A stretch of DNA of 64,000 nucleotides from an uncultured Collinsella sp. (GTDB taxonomy: Bacteria > Actinomycetota > Coriobacteriia > Coriobacteriales > Coriobacteriaceae): contig CATXID010000001.1 of NCBI GenBank assembly GCA_958369225.1, positions 434,001 through 498,000 of the forward strand. The letters run 5' to 3'. The number at the start of each line of letters is the position of its first letter. The stretch's first letter is position 1. The translations under genes and the position numbers were made by a program. Below are positions 16,312 through 26,022 of this stretch, one piece after another. Under the pieces are notes generated by a model. The model was given only the letters and a program-made list of their open reading frames with translations. It ran no database searches and was not told the origin of the DNA.

Positions 16312-18443
16312 TTGCGACGCCCACCTCCGTTGGCGCCCTGACGCCCTTGGGCCGCGCGGTTGCGGCCTGCGGTGTTTTGCGCGCGCGACATGCCGCCGTG
16401 CCCCTTGCTGCCTTTGGGTCCCTTGCCGCCAGCGCCACCGTGGGCCTTACCGCCCTTCTTGCCGGTGCCATGCCCACCGCCAGCAGACGTCTCGCCCGGG
16501 CGTGGCGGCACGGGACGAATCAGGCAATGCTTGGTGTAGCCGATCAGGTCGCGACGGCCGGCCTTCTCCAGTGCCTCGCGCACGAGCTTGTAGTTCTCGG
16601 GTTTGCGGTACTGGATGAGCGCACGCTGCATGGCCTTCTCGTGCGGGTCGCGGGCCACATAGATCGGCTCCATGGTGCGTGGGTCTACGCCGGTGTAGTA
16701 CATGCAGGTCGACATGGTGGACGGCGTGGGGTAGAAGTCCTGCACCTGCTCGGGCATGTAGCCCATGTCGCGCACGGCCTCGGCAAGGTCCACGGCTTCT
16801 TTCATGGTTGAACCAGGGTGGCTCGAGATTAGGTACGGCACTACGTATTGCTTAAGACCGTATTCGCGGTTCAAACGCTCAAATTTACGGCAGAACGCGT
16901 CGTAGACGGCGCGGCTCGGCTTGCCCATCACGGACAGCACCGCGTCGCTCACATGCTCGGGCGCTACACGCAGCTGGCCCGAGACATGGTACTCCAGCAG
17001 CTCGCGCAAAAACTCGTCCGAGGCGTCGGCCATGGTGTAGTCAAAGCGGATGCCACTGCGGACGAAGACCTTCTTGACGCCCGGCAGCTGGCGCAGATCG
17101 CGCAACAGCTGCGTGTAGCCGCTCTCGTCGACCACCATGTTCTTGCACACGCTCGGCCACAGGCAGCGCTTGTTCTTGCACACGCCGTGCTTGAGCTGTT
17201 TGTCGCAGGCAGGGCGGCTAAAGTTTGCCGTCGGTCCGCCCACGTCGTTGATGTAGCCCTTAAACTCGGGATCGCGCGTGAGCAGCTCGGCCTCGCGCAT
17301 AATCGAGTCGTGGCTGCGCATCTGCAGCACGCGGCCCTGGTGGAAGGTGAGGGCACAAAACGAGCATTCGCCAAAACAGCCGCGGTTGGAGCTAATTGAA
17401 AACTTGATCTCGGCAAAGGCCGGCACGCCGCCCGCCGCGTCGTAATCGGGATGCCAGTCGCGTGCGTAGGGGAGTTCGGCCACCTCGTCCATCTCGTCGG
17501 TGGTGAGTGTCGCCGATGGCGGGTTCTGTACCACATAGACGCTGTTGGGGTAGGGCTCTACCAGGCGATGCCCGGTGATGGGGTCCATATTCTGCTGCTG
17601 CACGTTAAAGCTGCGCGCGTAGTTGAGCTTGTCGGCGGTAAGGTCGTCCCAGCTGGGCAGCAGGTCGTAGTCGTAGACCTCGTCGAGCGAGCTGGTGCGG
17701 TAGACGGTGCCGTTGATATAGGTGATCTGATCGACGGGCAGCCCCGCGTCGAGCGCGTCGGCGATCTCGACGATCGCGTGCTCGCCCATGCCGTAGATGA
17801 GGATGTCGGCGCTCGAGTCGAGCAGTACCGAACGCTTGAGCTTGTCTTGCCAGTAGTCGTAGTGGGCCAGGCGGCGCAGGCTCGCCTCGATGCCGCCGAT
17901 AATGATGGGGGCGTCCTTGAACGTCTGGCGGATGAGGTTGCCGTAGACCGTGACGGCTCGGTTGGGACGGCGCCCTTCCTCGCCACCGGGGGTATAGGCG
18001 TCGGTGTGACGGCGGTGCTTGGTCACCGAATAGTGGTTGACCATGGAGTCCATGTTGCCGGCACTGACGAGAAAGCCCAGGCGAGGCTCGCCGAGCACGG
18101 TGATGCTGGCGGGATCGGTCCAGTCGGGCTGGCAGATGATGCCTACCTTGTAGCCGTGCGCGTCGAGCACGCGGCTGATGATGGCCATGCCAAAGCTCGG
18201 ATGGTCCACGTAGGCATCGCCGCAGATGTAGACAAAGTCGCACTGGTCCCAGCCGCGCGCATCCATGTCGGCGCGGCTGACGGGGAGGAATTTGTCGCGG
18301 CCCGGGCGCCAGGGGCGGACAGGCGCTGCTGGGGTATGCGTGGTGTGCCCACCCTGCGCCTTGCCGCCGCGCTTTTGCTGCTGGCCCTGTTTGCCCTGCT
18401 GACTGCGCTGGTTGTTCTGAGCGTGCTGAGGCTTTTTTGCCAC
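16308..18443 (-). CDS. YgiQ-family radical SAM protein
   Basis: Radical SAM enzyme of unknown reaction, 711 aa. The cluster motif is CFGECSFC in the context SSNRGCFGECSFCALTFHQG. An N-terminal cobalamin-binding-like region (FVYICGDAYVDHPSFGMAII) and a DUF3362-type C-terminal part (YRKPENYKLVREALEKAGR) identify YgiQ. Both ends carry low-complexity tails: Gln/Lys/Gly-rich at the N-terminus and a Gly/Lys/Arg-rich tail of about 60 residues at the C-terminus. The GTG start at 18443 follows GGGAGGG; the open frame continues 56 codons upstream without an RBS. Monocistronic and convergent with the CPBP gene. Confidence 0.93.
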   Translation of the reverse strand: MAKKPQHAQNNQRSQQGKQGQQQKRGGKAQGGHTTHTPAAPVRPWRPGRDKFLPVSRADMDARGWDQCDFVYICGDAYVDHPSFGMAIISRVLDAHGYKVGIICQPDWTDPASITVLGEPRLGFLVSAGNMDSMVNHYSVTKHRRHTDAYTPGGEEGRRPNRAVTVYGNLIRQTFKDAPIIIGGIEASLRRLAHYDYWQDKLKRSVLLDSSADILIYGMGEHAIVEIADALDAGLPVDQITYINGTVYRTSSLDEVYDYDLLPSWDDLTADKLNYARSFNVQQQNMDPITGHRLVEPYPNSVYVVQNPPSATLTTDEMDEVAELPYARDWHPDYDAAGGVPAFAEIKFSISSNRGCFGECSFCALTFHQGRVLQMRSHDSIMREAELLTRDPEFKGYINDVGGPTANFSRPACDKQLKHGVCKNKRCLWPSVCKNMVVDESGYTQLLRDLRQLPGVKKVFVRSGIRFDYTMADASDEFLRELLEYHVSGQLRVAPEHVSDAVLSVMGKPSRAVYDAFCRKFERLNREYGLKQYVVPYLISSHPGSTMKEAVDLAEAVRDMGYMPEQVQDFYPTPSTMSTCMYYTGVDPRTMEPIYVARDPHEKAMQRALIQYRKPENYKLVREALEKAGRRDLIGYTKHCLIRPVPPRPGETSAGGGHGTGKKGGKAHGGAGGKGPKGSKGHGGMSRAQNTAGRNRAAQGRQGANGGGRRN

Positions 18444-18480
18444 GATCCCTCCCGGTGTTTGTATGCTGCACGTAATTGTA

Positions 18481-18515
18481 ACCAGTCTTTTTGGGACGGC
18501 GCTAAAAAGACTGGT
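18481..18515. repeat. Hairpin in the leader between divergent genes
   Basis: ACCAGTCTTTTT and AAAAAGACTGGT form a perfect 12-bp inverted repeat around 11 nt. It lies 38 bp upstream of the ygiQ start. A TACAAT hexamer on the minus strand (18475-18480) sits right beside it. It could act as operator or as a bidirectional terminator-like element; no function can be assigned. Confidence 0.5.
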
Positions 18516-18693
18516 GGAGTACACGAGGCGTCGGGTGTCGGCGCCGCGCCCGCCGTTTGTTTCCAGACTGTGTATCCGCGCGTTGGAGAACCCGTCTCGC
18601 GCGCACGCCATGTTGTCAATGGGTTACAGTATGAACGGCGGCTATGTTTCCGCCAACGCACGAGAAAGTCGTCAACAAGGAGGATGCACGACG

Positions 18694-19410
18694 ATGCAGC
18701 GTGCCAAACAGATATCGGAGTCTATTGAGCTGGGCATCATCTTGGCGCTCGCCGGTGGCTTTATGGATGTGTATTCGTACATTGGGCGCGACCATGTTTT
18801 CGCAAACGCGCAGACGGGCAACATCCTGCTCGTGGGCGTGAGCATCTCCGAGGGCAACTGGGCACTTGCGGGGCGCTACTTCTTCCCTGTGGTGTCGTTT
18901 GCCGTGGGTATTATGCTTGCCGATCTGGTACACGAGCGGTTTGGCAGCGTGATCCACTGGCGTCAGGTGACGGTGTTCTTTGAAGCCGTCATCTTGCTGG
19001 GCGTGAGTTTTATTCCCGGTGGCGGTTACAACCTGCTCGCCAACTGCCTCACCTCGTTTGCCTGCGGTATGCAGGTCGAGAGCTTCCGCAAGATCCACGG
19101 TCACGGCATCGCTACGACCATGTGCATCGGCAACTTGCGCAACGCGCTGCAAAACGTGGACGATTACATCATCACCCACAGGCGCGGCTTTTTGGAAAAC
19201 GGCCTGCTGTACTTTGGCGTGATCTTTACCTTTGTGTTTGGCGCCGTGCTGGGCAACTGGTGTATTGAGCGCATGGGCCTGCACGCCATCGTCGTAGCGA
19301 GCGTGCTGTTGTTTGTCGCGTTTGCCATCATGTTCATCGACCGCGAGCGCGACTTGCGTTTTCGCTGGAAGGTTGCGGCCGAGGCTTGGAAAGAGGGCTG
19401 TCGAAAGTAA
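18694..19410 (+). CDS. DUF1275 (YoaK-type) integral membrane protein
   Basis: Membrane protein of 238 aa with six hydrophobic segments. The N-terminus LALAGGFMDVYSYIGRDHVFANAQTGN and GMQVESFRKIHGHGIATTMCIGNLRN are characteristic of DUF1275. Function of the family is unknown. AAGGAGG precedes the ATG by 9 nt. The longer open frame from 18463 reads through the promoter region and is rejected. Single-gene unit closed by a terminator. Confidence 0.88.
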   Translation: MQRAKQISESIELGIILALAGGFMDVYSYIGRDHVFANAQTGNILLVGVSISEGNWALAGRYFFPVVSFAVGIMLADLVHERFGSVIHWRQVTVFFEAVILLGVSFIPGGGYNLLANCLTSFACGMQVESFRKIHGHGIATTMCIGNLRNALQNVDDYIITHRRGFLENGLLYFGVIFTFVFGAVLGNWCIERMGLHAIVVASVLLFVAFAIMFIDRERDLRFRWKVAAEAWKEGCRK

Positions 19411-19415
19411 CCGAA

Positions 19416-19452
19416 TGCGGCAAAGGGGCTGTCCCTTTGCCGCAATATTTTT
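19416..19452 (+). terminator. Rho-independent terminator after the DUF1275 gene
   Basis: TGCGGCAAAGGG and CCCTTTGCCGCA form a perfect 12-bp stem with a GCTGT loop, followed by ATATTTTTC. Confidence 0.92.
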
Positions 19453-19460
19453 CATCATCT

Positions 19461-19521
19461 GTTGAAACGCTTTAACAAATTTGACGTTCTCACGTGTTTT
19501 TCGTTTCAAAAGCGTTAGGAT
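19461..19521 (+). promoter_or_regulatory. Promoter/operator region of the alcohol dehydrogenase
   Basis: Two imperfect palindromes with CG centres, TTGAAACGCTTTAACA (about 19462-19477) and CGTTTCAAAAGCG (19502-19514), flank TTGACG (19481-19486). They resemble LacI/GalR-family operators. No matching -10 at 17 bp is convincing (TTTCAA at 19504); TAGGAT at 19517-19522 is another candidate. The regulator is not in the window. Confidence 0.4.
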
Positions 19522-19575
19522 GGGACTCATAGCGTGGGGCGTAATGGGTGCCCCGCACACGATGGGAGGCTTTCA

Positions 19576-20742
19576 ATGGCTAATCGTTTCGTTCTCAATA
19601 CCATCTCTTATCATGGTTCCGGCGCCATCAAGGAGATCCCCGGCGAGCTCCAGCGTCGCGGCTACAAGAAGATCTTCGTCTGCTCCGACCCCGATCTGGT
19701 CAAGTTTGGCGTTACCGCTAAGGTGACCGACGAGCTCGACGCCGCCGGCATCGCTTGGAGCCTCTACTCCGAGATTAAGCCCAACCCCACCATCCAGAAC
19801 GTCAAGGACGGCGTCGAGGCCTTCAAGGCCGCCGAGGCTGACGCTATCGTGACCATCGGTGGCGGCTCCTCCATGGACACTGCCAAGGCCATCGGCATCA
19901 TCATCAACAACCCCGAGTTCGCCGATGTCCGCAGCCTCGAGGGCGTTGCTCCCACTAAGAACCACGCCGTGTTCACCATCGCCGTGCCGACGACCGCCGG
20001 TACCGCCGCCGAGGTGACCATCAACTACGTCATCACCGACCCCGAGAAGGTCCGCAAGTTCGTGTGCGTCGACACCAACGACGCCCCCGAGGTCGCCGTC
20101 GTCGACCCCGACATGATGGCCTCCATGCCCGCCGGCCTGACCGCTTCCACTGGTATGGACGCTCTGACCCACGCCATCGAGGGCTACACCACCAAGGGTG
20201 CCTGGGAGCTCTCCGACATGTTCCACTTTGAGGCTATTAAGCTGATCAGCGAGAACCTGCGCGACTCCGTCGCCGAGGCCAAGTCCGGTCAGCCCGGCTC
20301 CGGCCGCGAGGGCATGGCTCTTGGCCAGTATGTTGCCGGCATGGGCTTCTCCAACGTTGGCCTGGGCATCGACCACGCCATGGCTCACACCCTGTCCGCT
20401 CACTACGACACCCCGCACGGCGTCGCTTGCGCTATGCTGCTGCCGATCGCCATGGAGTTCAACAAGCCGGTTTGCACCGAGCGCCTGGCCAAGGTCGCCG
20501 TCGCCATGGGCGTTGACACCACGGGCATGAGCACCGACGAGGCTGCCGATGCCGCCATCGCCGCCGTCAAGCAGCTCTCTGCCGACGTGAACATCCCGCA
20601 CGTCTGCGAGGCCATGAAGGCCGACGAGATCGAGGTCCTGGCCAAGGACGCCATGGCCGACGCCTGCTTCCCGGGCAACCCGCGCGAGGCGACGCTCGAC
20701 GACGTCATCGAGCTCTTCAAGAAAATCTGCCCGGCTGCCTAA
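19576..20742 (+). CDS. fucO: Iron-containing alcohol dehydrogenase, lactaldehyde reductase type
   Basis: NAD-dependent group III alcohol dehydrogenase of 388 aa that reduces lactaldehyde or a short aldehyde to the alcohol. GGGSSMDTAKA is the nucleotide-binding turn; metal ligands lie in STGMDALTHAIEGY (Asp, His) and GIDHAMAHTLSAHYDTPHG (two His). The protein aligns well with FucO over its length. Codon usage is extremely biased to C/G third positions, suggesting high expression. Start at 19576 follows GGGAGGC. No fucose or rhamnose genes are nearby, so the physiological substrate is uncertain; it may serve as an NADH sink in fermentation. Confidence 0.85.
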   Translation: MANRFVLNTISYHGSGAIKEIPGELQRRGYKKIFVCSDPDLVKFGVTAKVTDELDAAGIAWSLYSEIKPNPTIQNVKDGVEAFKAAEADAIVTIGGGSSMDTAKAIGIIINNPEFADVRSLEGVAPTKNHAVFTIAVPTTAGTAAEVTINYVITDPEKVRKFVCVDTNDAPEVAVVDPDMMASMPAGLTASTGMDALTHAIEGYTTKGAWELSDMFHFEAIKLISENLRDSVAEAKSGQPGSGREGMALGQYVAGMGFSNVGLGIDHAMAHTLSAHYDTPHGVACAMLLPIAMEFNKPVCTERLAKVAVAMGVDTTGMSTDEAADAAIAAVKQLSADVNIPHVCEAMKADEIEVLAKDAMADACFPGNPREATLDDVIELFKKICPAA

Positions 20743-20748
20743 CTGGTT

Positions 20749-20878
20749 CGGCGGGCCCCTGCCCGTTAGCCCCACAATCGTCCTCGGACATGTCGGAGGC
20801 CCCGCTGCGCACTACGTGCGGCGGGGCCTCCTTCTGTCCTGCGGAAAGATTGTGGGGCTAACGGGCAGGGGCCCGCCG
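20749..20878. repeat. Long nested palindrome after the alcohol dehydrogenase gene
   Basis: A perfect 31-bp inverted repeat (20749-20779 and 20848-20878) encloses a second hairpin with GGAGGCCCCGC (20795-20805) and GCGGGGCCTCC (20821-20831). CGCAC/GTGCG extends the inner stem. The whole 130-nt unit starts 7 nt after the stop. The inner hairpin may terminate transcription, though the T tract is weak (TTCTGTCC). Confidence 0.8.
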
Positions 20879-20997
20879 GCTCGTTATCGTGGCGGGCGCA
20901 GTTCTGAAGAGCTCGATGGGTCATCTCGCTAGGTAAAAAGATGGTTCGCGGTGGTATCGTTGCTGTGGGTTTAATTCGATATGAAAGGGTGACTTTG

Positions 20998-22026
20998 GTG
21001 TCCAAGATGGATTCTACGCTCTCCTATATTACTGACCAGTTGAAGGCGCTTACCTCGATTGCTTCGCCTACGGGCTATACCCGTGCGGCGACTGATTATC
21101 TGATGGAGGCGTTGCGCGATATGGGCTTTGGGCCTGAGCGCTCCAATAAGGGCAACGTGCTGGTTGAACTTGGCGGCGAGGGCGAGCCGCTCGTGTTGGC
21201 GAGCCATGTCGATACCCTGGGCGCCATGGTGCGCTCCATTAAGGACAATGGTCGCCTGCGTCCCACGACCCTTGGCGGGCATCAGTGGTCTACGGCCGAT
21301 GGCGAGAACTGCACCGTCTACACACGCGATGGCAATGTCTACACAGGTGTGGTCCTCAATACCGAGCCTTCGGCGCATGTGGCCGACGAACCGGTCAAGG
21401 CCATCGAGAAGAACATGGAAATCCTGCTCGACGAGAATGTCGATAGCAAGGATGACGTGCTTGAGCTGGGCATTCAGACGGGCGACATCATCGCTATGGA
21501 TCCGCGTACCACGGTGACGGAGAGCGGCTACATTAAGAGTCGCTTCTTGGATGACAAGCTGTCCGCGGCGATTTTGCTGGGTTTGGCCCGCGCCGTCGCC
21601 GACGGCGAGGTAACCCTTTCGCGCAAGGTGTCGCTGCTCTTTACGGTGTACGAGGAGGTCGGCCACGGCGGTGCCTTTGTGCCGGCTGACACGCGCGAGA
21701 TGATCAGCGTGGACATGGGCTGCGTGGGTGACGACCTGGGCTGCACCGAGCGCATGGTTTCGATTTGCGCCAAGGATTCGGGCGGTCCGTACAACTACGA
21801 CCTGGTAACCACGCTGTCCAACATCGCGCGCGAGCTGGAGCTCGATTACGCCATCGATGTGTACCCGCATTACGGATCCGACGTCGAGGCCACGCTCTCG
21901 GCCGGCTACGACATCCGTCACGGCCTGATCGGCCCCGGCGTGTACGCGAGCCACAACTACGAGCGCAGCCACATCGACGGCGTGCGCAATACCTACGAGC
22001 TGGTTCGCGCCTACGTTCAGCGCTAG
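20998..22026 (+). CDS. M42-family aminopeptidase
   Basis: Dinuclear-metal cytoplasmic aminopeptidase, 342 aa, trimming peptide N-termini. Metal and catalytic residues appear in LASHVDTLGAMV (His, Asp), FLDDKLSAA (bridging Asp), TVYEEVGHGG (Glu pair) and YASHNYERSHIDGV (C-terminal His). The GTG start at 20998 is 8 nt after GAAAGGG; the next ATG at 21007 is too far from it, and longer starts lack an RBS. Monocistronic, followed by a terminator. Family members were once misnamed cellulases or endoglucanases. Confidence 0.9.
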   Translation: MSKMDSTLSYITDQLKALTSIASPTGYTRAATDYLMEALRDMGFGPERSNKGNVLVELGGEGEPLVLASHVDTLGAMVRSIKDNGRLRPTTLGGHQWSTADGENCTVYTRDGNVYTGVVLNTEPSAHVADEPVKAIEKNMEILLDENVDSKDDVLELGIQTGDIIAMDPRTTVTESGYIKSRFLDDKLSAAILLGLARAVADGEVTLSRKVSLLFTVYEEVGHGGAFVPADTREMISVDMGCVGDDLGCTERMVSICAKDSGGPYNYDLVTTLSNIARELELDYAIDVYPHYGSDVEATLSAGYDIRHGLIGPGVYASHNYERSHIDGVRNTYELVRAYVQR

Positions 22027-22059
22027 GGGAGTAGCTTGCGACTCGGCTGACCAATCGCT

Positions 22060-22085
22060 AAGGCCCGATTTCTCGGGCCTTTTTT
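22060..22085 (+). terminator. Rho-independent terminator after the M42 peptidase
   Basis: AAGGCCCGA and TCGGGCCTT pair around a TTTC loop and are followed by a T run. Confidence 0.92.
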
Positions 22086-22095
22086 CGCTTTGGAT

Positions 22096-22155
22096 CGTTT
22101 AGTATTATGATGTATGTAATCTATTAACTAAACGTTTAAATTACTTAACGAGGTG
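22096..22155 (+). promoter_or_regulatory. AT-rich promoter/operator of the HTH-HipA gene
   Basis: CGTTTAGT (22096-22103) and ACTAAACG (22127-22134) are a perfect inverted repeat flanking a TATTAT hexamer (22103-22108). TAAACGTTTA (22129-22138) is itself palindromic. The region is strikingly AT-rich against its surroundings. The encoded protein carries its own DNA-binding domain, so autorepression is plausible. Confidence 0.45.
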
Positions 22156-22164
22156 ATGCGGTGT

Positions 22165-23538
22165 ATGGATACGTCTGAGTACTTGTCTATGGGTGATGCT
22201 GCCCGCCTGCTGGGCGTTACGAAAGCCCGCATATCTCAACTTGCCGCATCGGGAACGCTCGCGTGCGATATTGTGGGCGGACGGAAGATGGTCGAGTACA
22301 ATTCCGCGGTCGCTTATCAAAAGGTCCGCAAACGTGGACGCCGTCCTGCGGCCGATGTGGGGCGCAAGTTTACGCTGATGTCCGCCGATTACGAGGTTGC
22401 GCGTGTCTCATTTGATCCGACGCGTGAGTTCCCCTTCGAAATCGCCGAGGTACTCGATGCGCTGAGGATGCCGTTTGGCACGTGCTCGAGCTCTTCTCCT
22501 ACGGTGAATAAACGGGAGCTCAACGTGTGGTGGAGCCATCGGTCGGTGCCCGATGTTCGCCCCGGACTCGTCTCGCGCTATCGTGAACTGGGAATTGCCA
22601 GTGGCATCGAGGTTCCGGTTCGGTGCCTGGGCCTATCGCTTTCGGATTGTTATTGGCTGCGGCCGGCAGAATGCGACGGGCTCAAATGGCAAAACCTCAA
22701 TTACTTTGAGAATGGTTTTGAGCGATCGGCGCCCGAGGGCCGTTCTGGTTGGCTGGAGGGCATCGGCTTTAAAAATCCTGACAACACGTCCGAGGGCGAG
22801 CTTCCTAAATCGTGGATGATTCGCAACGGCGTTCGCATCCTGGTCAAGGGGTGTGGCGCGGACGATCAGCGTCCCTTTAACGAGGCAGTTGCAACGGCTC
22901 TACATCGTCGCTTGCTGTCGGAGGGCGAGTTTGTTCCTTATACGGTTGAGCGGATGTTCGATGGCCCTGTGTGTCTGTGCGACGACTTTCTTGACGGCCG
23001 CGAGGAATATGTTCCGGCTGTTTACGTTAAGGACGCCCTTGGCGGCCAGCGAGGAAACTCGACGTACGACCGGTACTGCCGCTTCCTTGGTAAGCATGGA
23101 GCAGACGAGGCTGCTGTGAGAAGGTCTATGTCGCAGATGATTGTCTGCGATGCCCTTTTGGCCAACAGCGACCGCCATTGGCGAAACTTCGGCATCATCC
23201 GCAATGTCGACACCCTGGAGATAAGGCCTGCTCCGCTGTTCGATAGCGGCAACTGCCTGTGGTACAACGTACCAACTGCCGTGCTCGCAGCTGGGGAGTT
23301 TGGGTTTTCCGCTAAGCCGTTTGGGCCCGACCCTTTCGTCCAGCTGGCGCTTGCGGACTCGCTCGATTGGTTCGATTCATCGCGGCTCAACGGATTTGTA
23401 GATGAGGCGATCGAGATTCTTTCGCAGAGCGAATGGGCGACGGCGGAGGGTCGACTCGAGGCCATTTGCCGCGGCCTCGAGCGTCGCGTAATCGAGGTTG
23501 GTGCCGCTGTTGAGGTGCTTCGACACGTACAGCGATAA
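22165..23538 (+). CDS. HTH domain fused to a HipA-like serine/threonine kinase
   Basis: 457-aa protein. Residues 5-40 are a MerR/excisionase-type helix-turn-helix (YLSMGDAARLLGVTKARISQLAASG), followed by a basic linker. The C-terminal half resembles the HipA kinase: RILVKG (ATP-binding Lys), FNEAVATALHRRL, the catalytic loop NSDRHWRNFG near residue 334 and the metal-binding LFDSGN near 360. HipA toxins phosphorylate glutamyl-tRNA synthetase or related targets; the target here is unknown. No separate hipB lies next to it, and the HTH may take that role in cis. Start at 22165 follows GAGGTG; ATG at 22156 is an alternative. Confidence 0.75.
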   Translation: MDTSEYLSMGDAARLLGVTKARISQLAASGTLACDIVGGRKMVEYNSAVAYQKVRKRGRRPAADVGRKFTLMSADYEVARVSFDPTREFPFEIAEVLDALRMPFGTCSSSSPTVNKRELNVWWSHRSVPDVRPGLVSRYRELGIASGIEVPVRCLGLSLSDCYWLRPAECDGLKWQNLNYFENGFERSAPEGRSGWLEGIGFKNPDNTSEGELPKSWMIRNGVRILVKGCGADDQRPFNEAVATALHRRLLSEGEFVPYTVERMFDGPVCLCDDFLDGREEYVPAVYVKDALGGQRGNSTYDRYCRFLGKHGADEAAVRRSMSQMIVCDALLANSDRHWRNFGIIRNVDTLEIRPAPLFDSGNCLWYNVPTAVLAAGEFGFSAKPFGPDPFVQLALADSLDWFDSSRLNGFVDEAIEILSQSEWATAEGRLEAICRGLERRVIEVGAAVEVLRHVQR

Positions 23539-23546
23539 ACCCGCGG

Positions 23547-24647
23547 CTATTTAAGTGCGCCGGTTACGGTGCCGCCGCCCAGGACGACGTCGCCGCGATA
23601 GACTACAACGGCCTGGCCGGGGGCGATGGCTCGTTGCGGCTCGTCAAAAGTTAGCAGCATTTGCCCGACTTCGTCACGCGTCAGGGTCGCTGCCTGGTCT
23701 TTCTGACGGTAGCGGTACTTGGCACCTACGCGAATGCCGCCGGCGTCGAGCTCCGCCTCCATGTGTGCGTCCGGCGCGCTCCAGATCCACTCATCGGCAG
23801 TTAGCGCCGAGGCGGTCAGGTCCTCGGCTTCGCCCAGATGCACGGTGTTGTTGGCGGCGTCGACGCCCGTCACATACACGGGATGCGCCATCGCGACGCC
23901 CAGGCCCTTGCGCTGGCCGATGGTGTAGCGCAGCGCGCCGCTGTGGCGCCCGACCACGTTGCCGTCGCGCCACACAATGTCGCCCGGTGCAGCGGGATGT
24001 CCGCAGCGGCGCTCGATATAGCCCGCGTAGTCACCGTCTGGAATAAAGCAGATGTCCTCGCTTTCGGCCTTCTGGGCGTTGGTAAAGCCCTGCTCGGCGG
24101 CTATGCGGCGCACGTCGCGCTCTTTGTCTAGGCCTGCCAGCGGAAAGATCGTGTGTGCCAGGCGTTCCTGCGTAAGCGAATACAAAAAGTAACTCTGGTC
24201 CTTTTTGGGATCTTCGCCGCGATGTAGCTGCCAGGTGCCGTCTGCCGCCTGGCTTGTTTTGGCGTAATGTCCCGTTGCGATGTAGTCGCAGCCCATGTCC
24301 AGCGCCGCATCGAGCAACGCGCCAAACTTAATGTGGCGGTTGCAGATAATGCACGGATTGGGCGTCAGCCCCTCCTGGTAGGCGTTCACAAAACGCTCGA
24401 TAACGCTGTGGTCGAACGTCTGCTGCAGGTCGAGCACGTGATGGGCAATCTCCAGCCGCTCGGCGATGGCCTTCGCGTCGGCGATGTCGCGGTCGACTTT
24501 GCTCATACCCGTGGCGGGGTCGGGTGCGGGGCAGGTGAGGCGCATGGTGGCACCGACACATTCGTAACCCTGGCTTTTGAGCAGGTACGCGGTCACGCTG
24601 GAATCGACGCCGCCGCTCATGGCGACGAGCACGCGCTTGTTGTGCAT
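23547..24647 (-). CDS. mnmA: tRNA-specific 2-thiouridylase MnmA
   Basis: Adds sulfur to U34 of tRNA-Glu, -Gln and -Lys; 366 aa. The PP-loop SGGVDSS is near residue 11. The two catalytic cysteines sit in NPCIICNRHIKFG (about residue 100) and EDICFIPDG (about 199). AAGGAGA precedes the ATG. It is downstream of cysK on the same strand, with a terminator between, which fits a shared theme of sulfur supply. Full length. Confidence 0.95.
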   Translation of the reverse strand: MHNKRVLVAMSGGVDSSVTAYLLKSQGYECVGATMRLTCPAPDPATGMSKVDRDIADAKAIAERLEIAHHVLDLQQTFDHSVIERFVNAYQEGLTPNPCIICNRHIKFGALLDAALDMGCDYIATGHYAKTSQAADGTWQLHRGEDPKKDQSYFLYSLTQERLAHTIFPLAGLDKERDVRRIAAEQGFTNAQKAESEDICFIPDGDYAGYIERRCGHPAAPGDIVWRDGNVVGRHSGALRYTIGQRKGLGVAMAHPVYVTGVDAANNTVHLGEAEDLTASALTADEWIWSAPDAHMEAELDAGGIRVGAKYRYRQKDQAATLTRDEVGQMLLTFDEPQRAIAPGQAVVVYRGDVVLGGGTVTGALK

Positions 24648-24676
24648 GGGGAGGTTCTCCTTGGTGGCATGTGGCC

Positions 24677-24715
24677 AAAAAAGAAAAGCGGCGCGGGAGG
24701 CTGGTTCCGCGCCGC
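24677..24715 (-). terminator. Rho-independent terminator between cysK and mnmA
   Basis: On the minus strand GCGGCGCGG and CCGCGCCGC form a 9-bp GC stem, followed by TTTTCTTTTTT. It ends the cysK transcript 115 nt after the stop codon; it also precedes mnmA by about 30 nt and could act as an attenuator for it. Confidence 0.88.
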
Positions 24716-24830
24716 AGACATTGTAGCAAGTTCGGGCGTCATGTGGGACACCCTGTTGGGTTGAGCCCAGACTGCCGGAAGAGAGAGGGGAGACCGGCGT
24801 GCCTTAGGCCTATCGACAAGTGACGGGCCC

Positions 24831-25769
<939 letters not shown>

Positions 25770-25827
25770 GGTGAACCTCCAAAGTGTTCAAGTTGCTGGT
25801 TGCCGTGTGGTTTTACGGCGTGTCTAG

Positions 25828-25874
25828 CAGCTAAACCCATAAACCTTATAGGTTGTTCGTTTAGCTGTTGGCAA
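25828..25874 (-). promoter_or_regulatory. cysK promoter with two nested palindromes
   Basis: Minus-strand TTGCCA (25869-25874) and TATAAG (25845-25850) are 18 bp apart. An inner palindrome AACCTTATAGGTT (25842-25854) covers the -10. An outer inverted repeat CAGCTAAAC/GTTTAGCTG (25828-25836 and 25859-25867) lies within the promoter. The placement is that of a repressor site, and the divergent Rrf2 gene is the obvious candidate regulator. Confidence 0.6.
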
Positions 25875-26022
25875 GCATAGTAGACACTAAAGCCTAGTAA
25901 TGCAATAGGAAATAGAAGATTATTACAAGCTGATTAACCATCTTGACCGGAACGGGTATTTTCAAACCCAATTTTTCGGCTAGAATTTCAACGGACTAAA
26001 AGACCGAAAGGCAGCACTATAT

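Noticed and set aside
19461..19477. CcpA cre site
   Set aside because: The spacing is one base short of the cre consensus; kept only as a LacI/GalR-like palindrome.
24718..24726. TACAAT as mnmA promoter -10 on the minus strand
   Set aside because: Its start point would fall inside the terminator stem, and no -35 is visible at the right distance.
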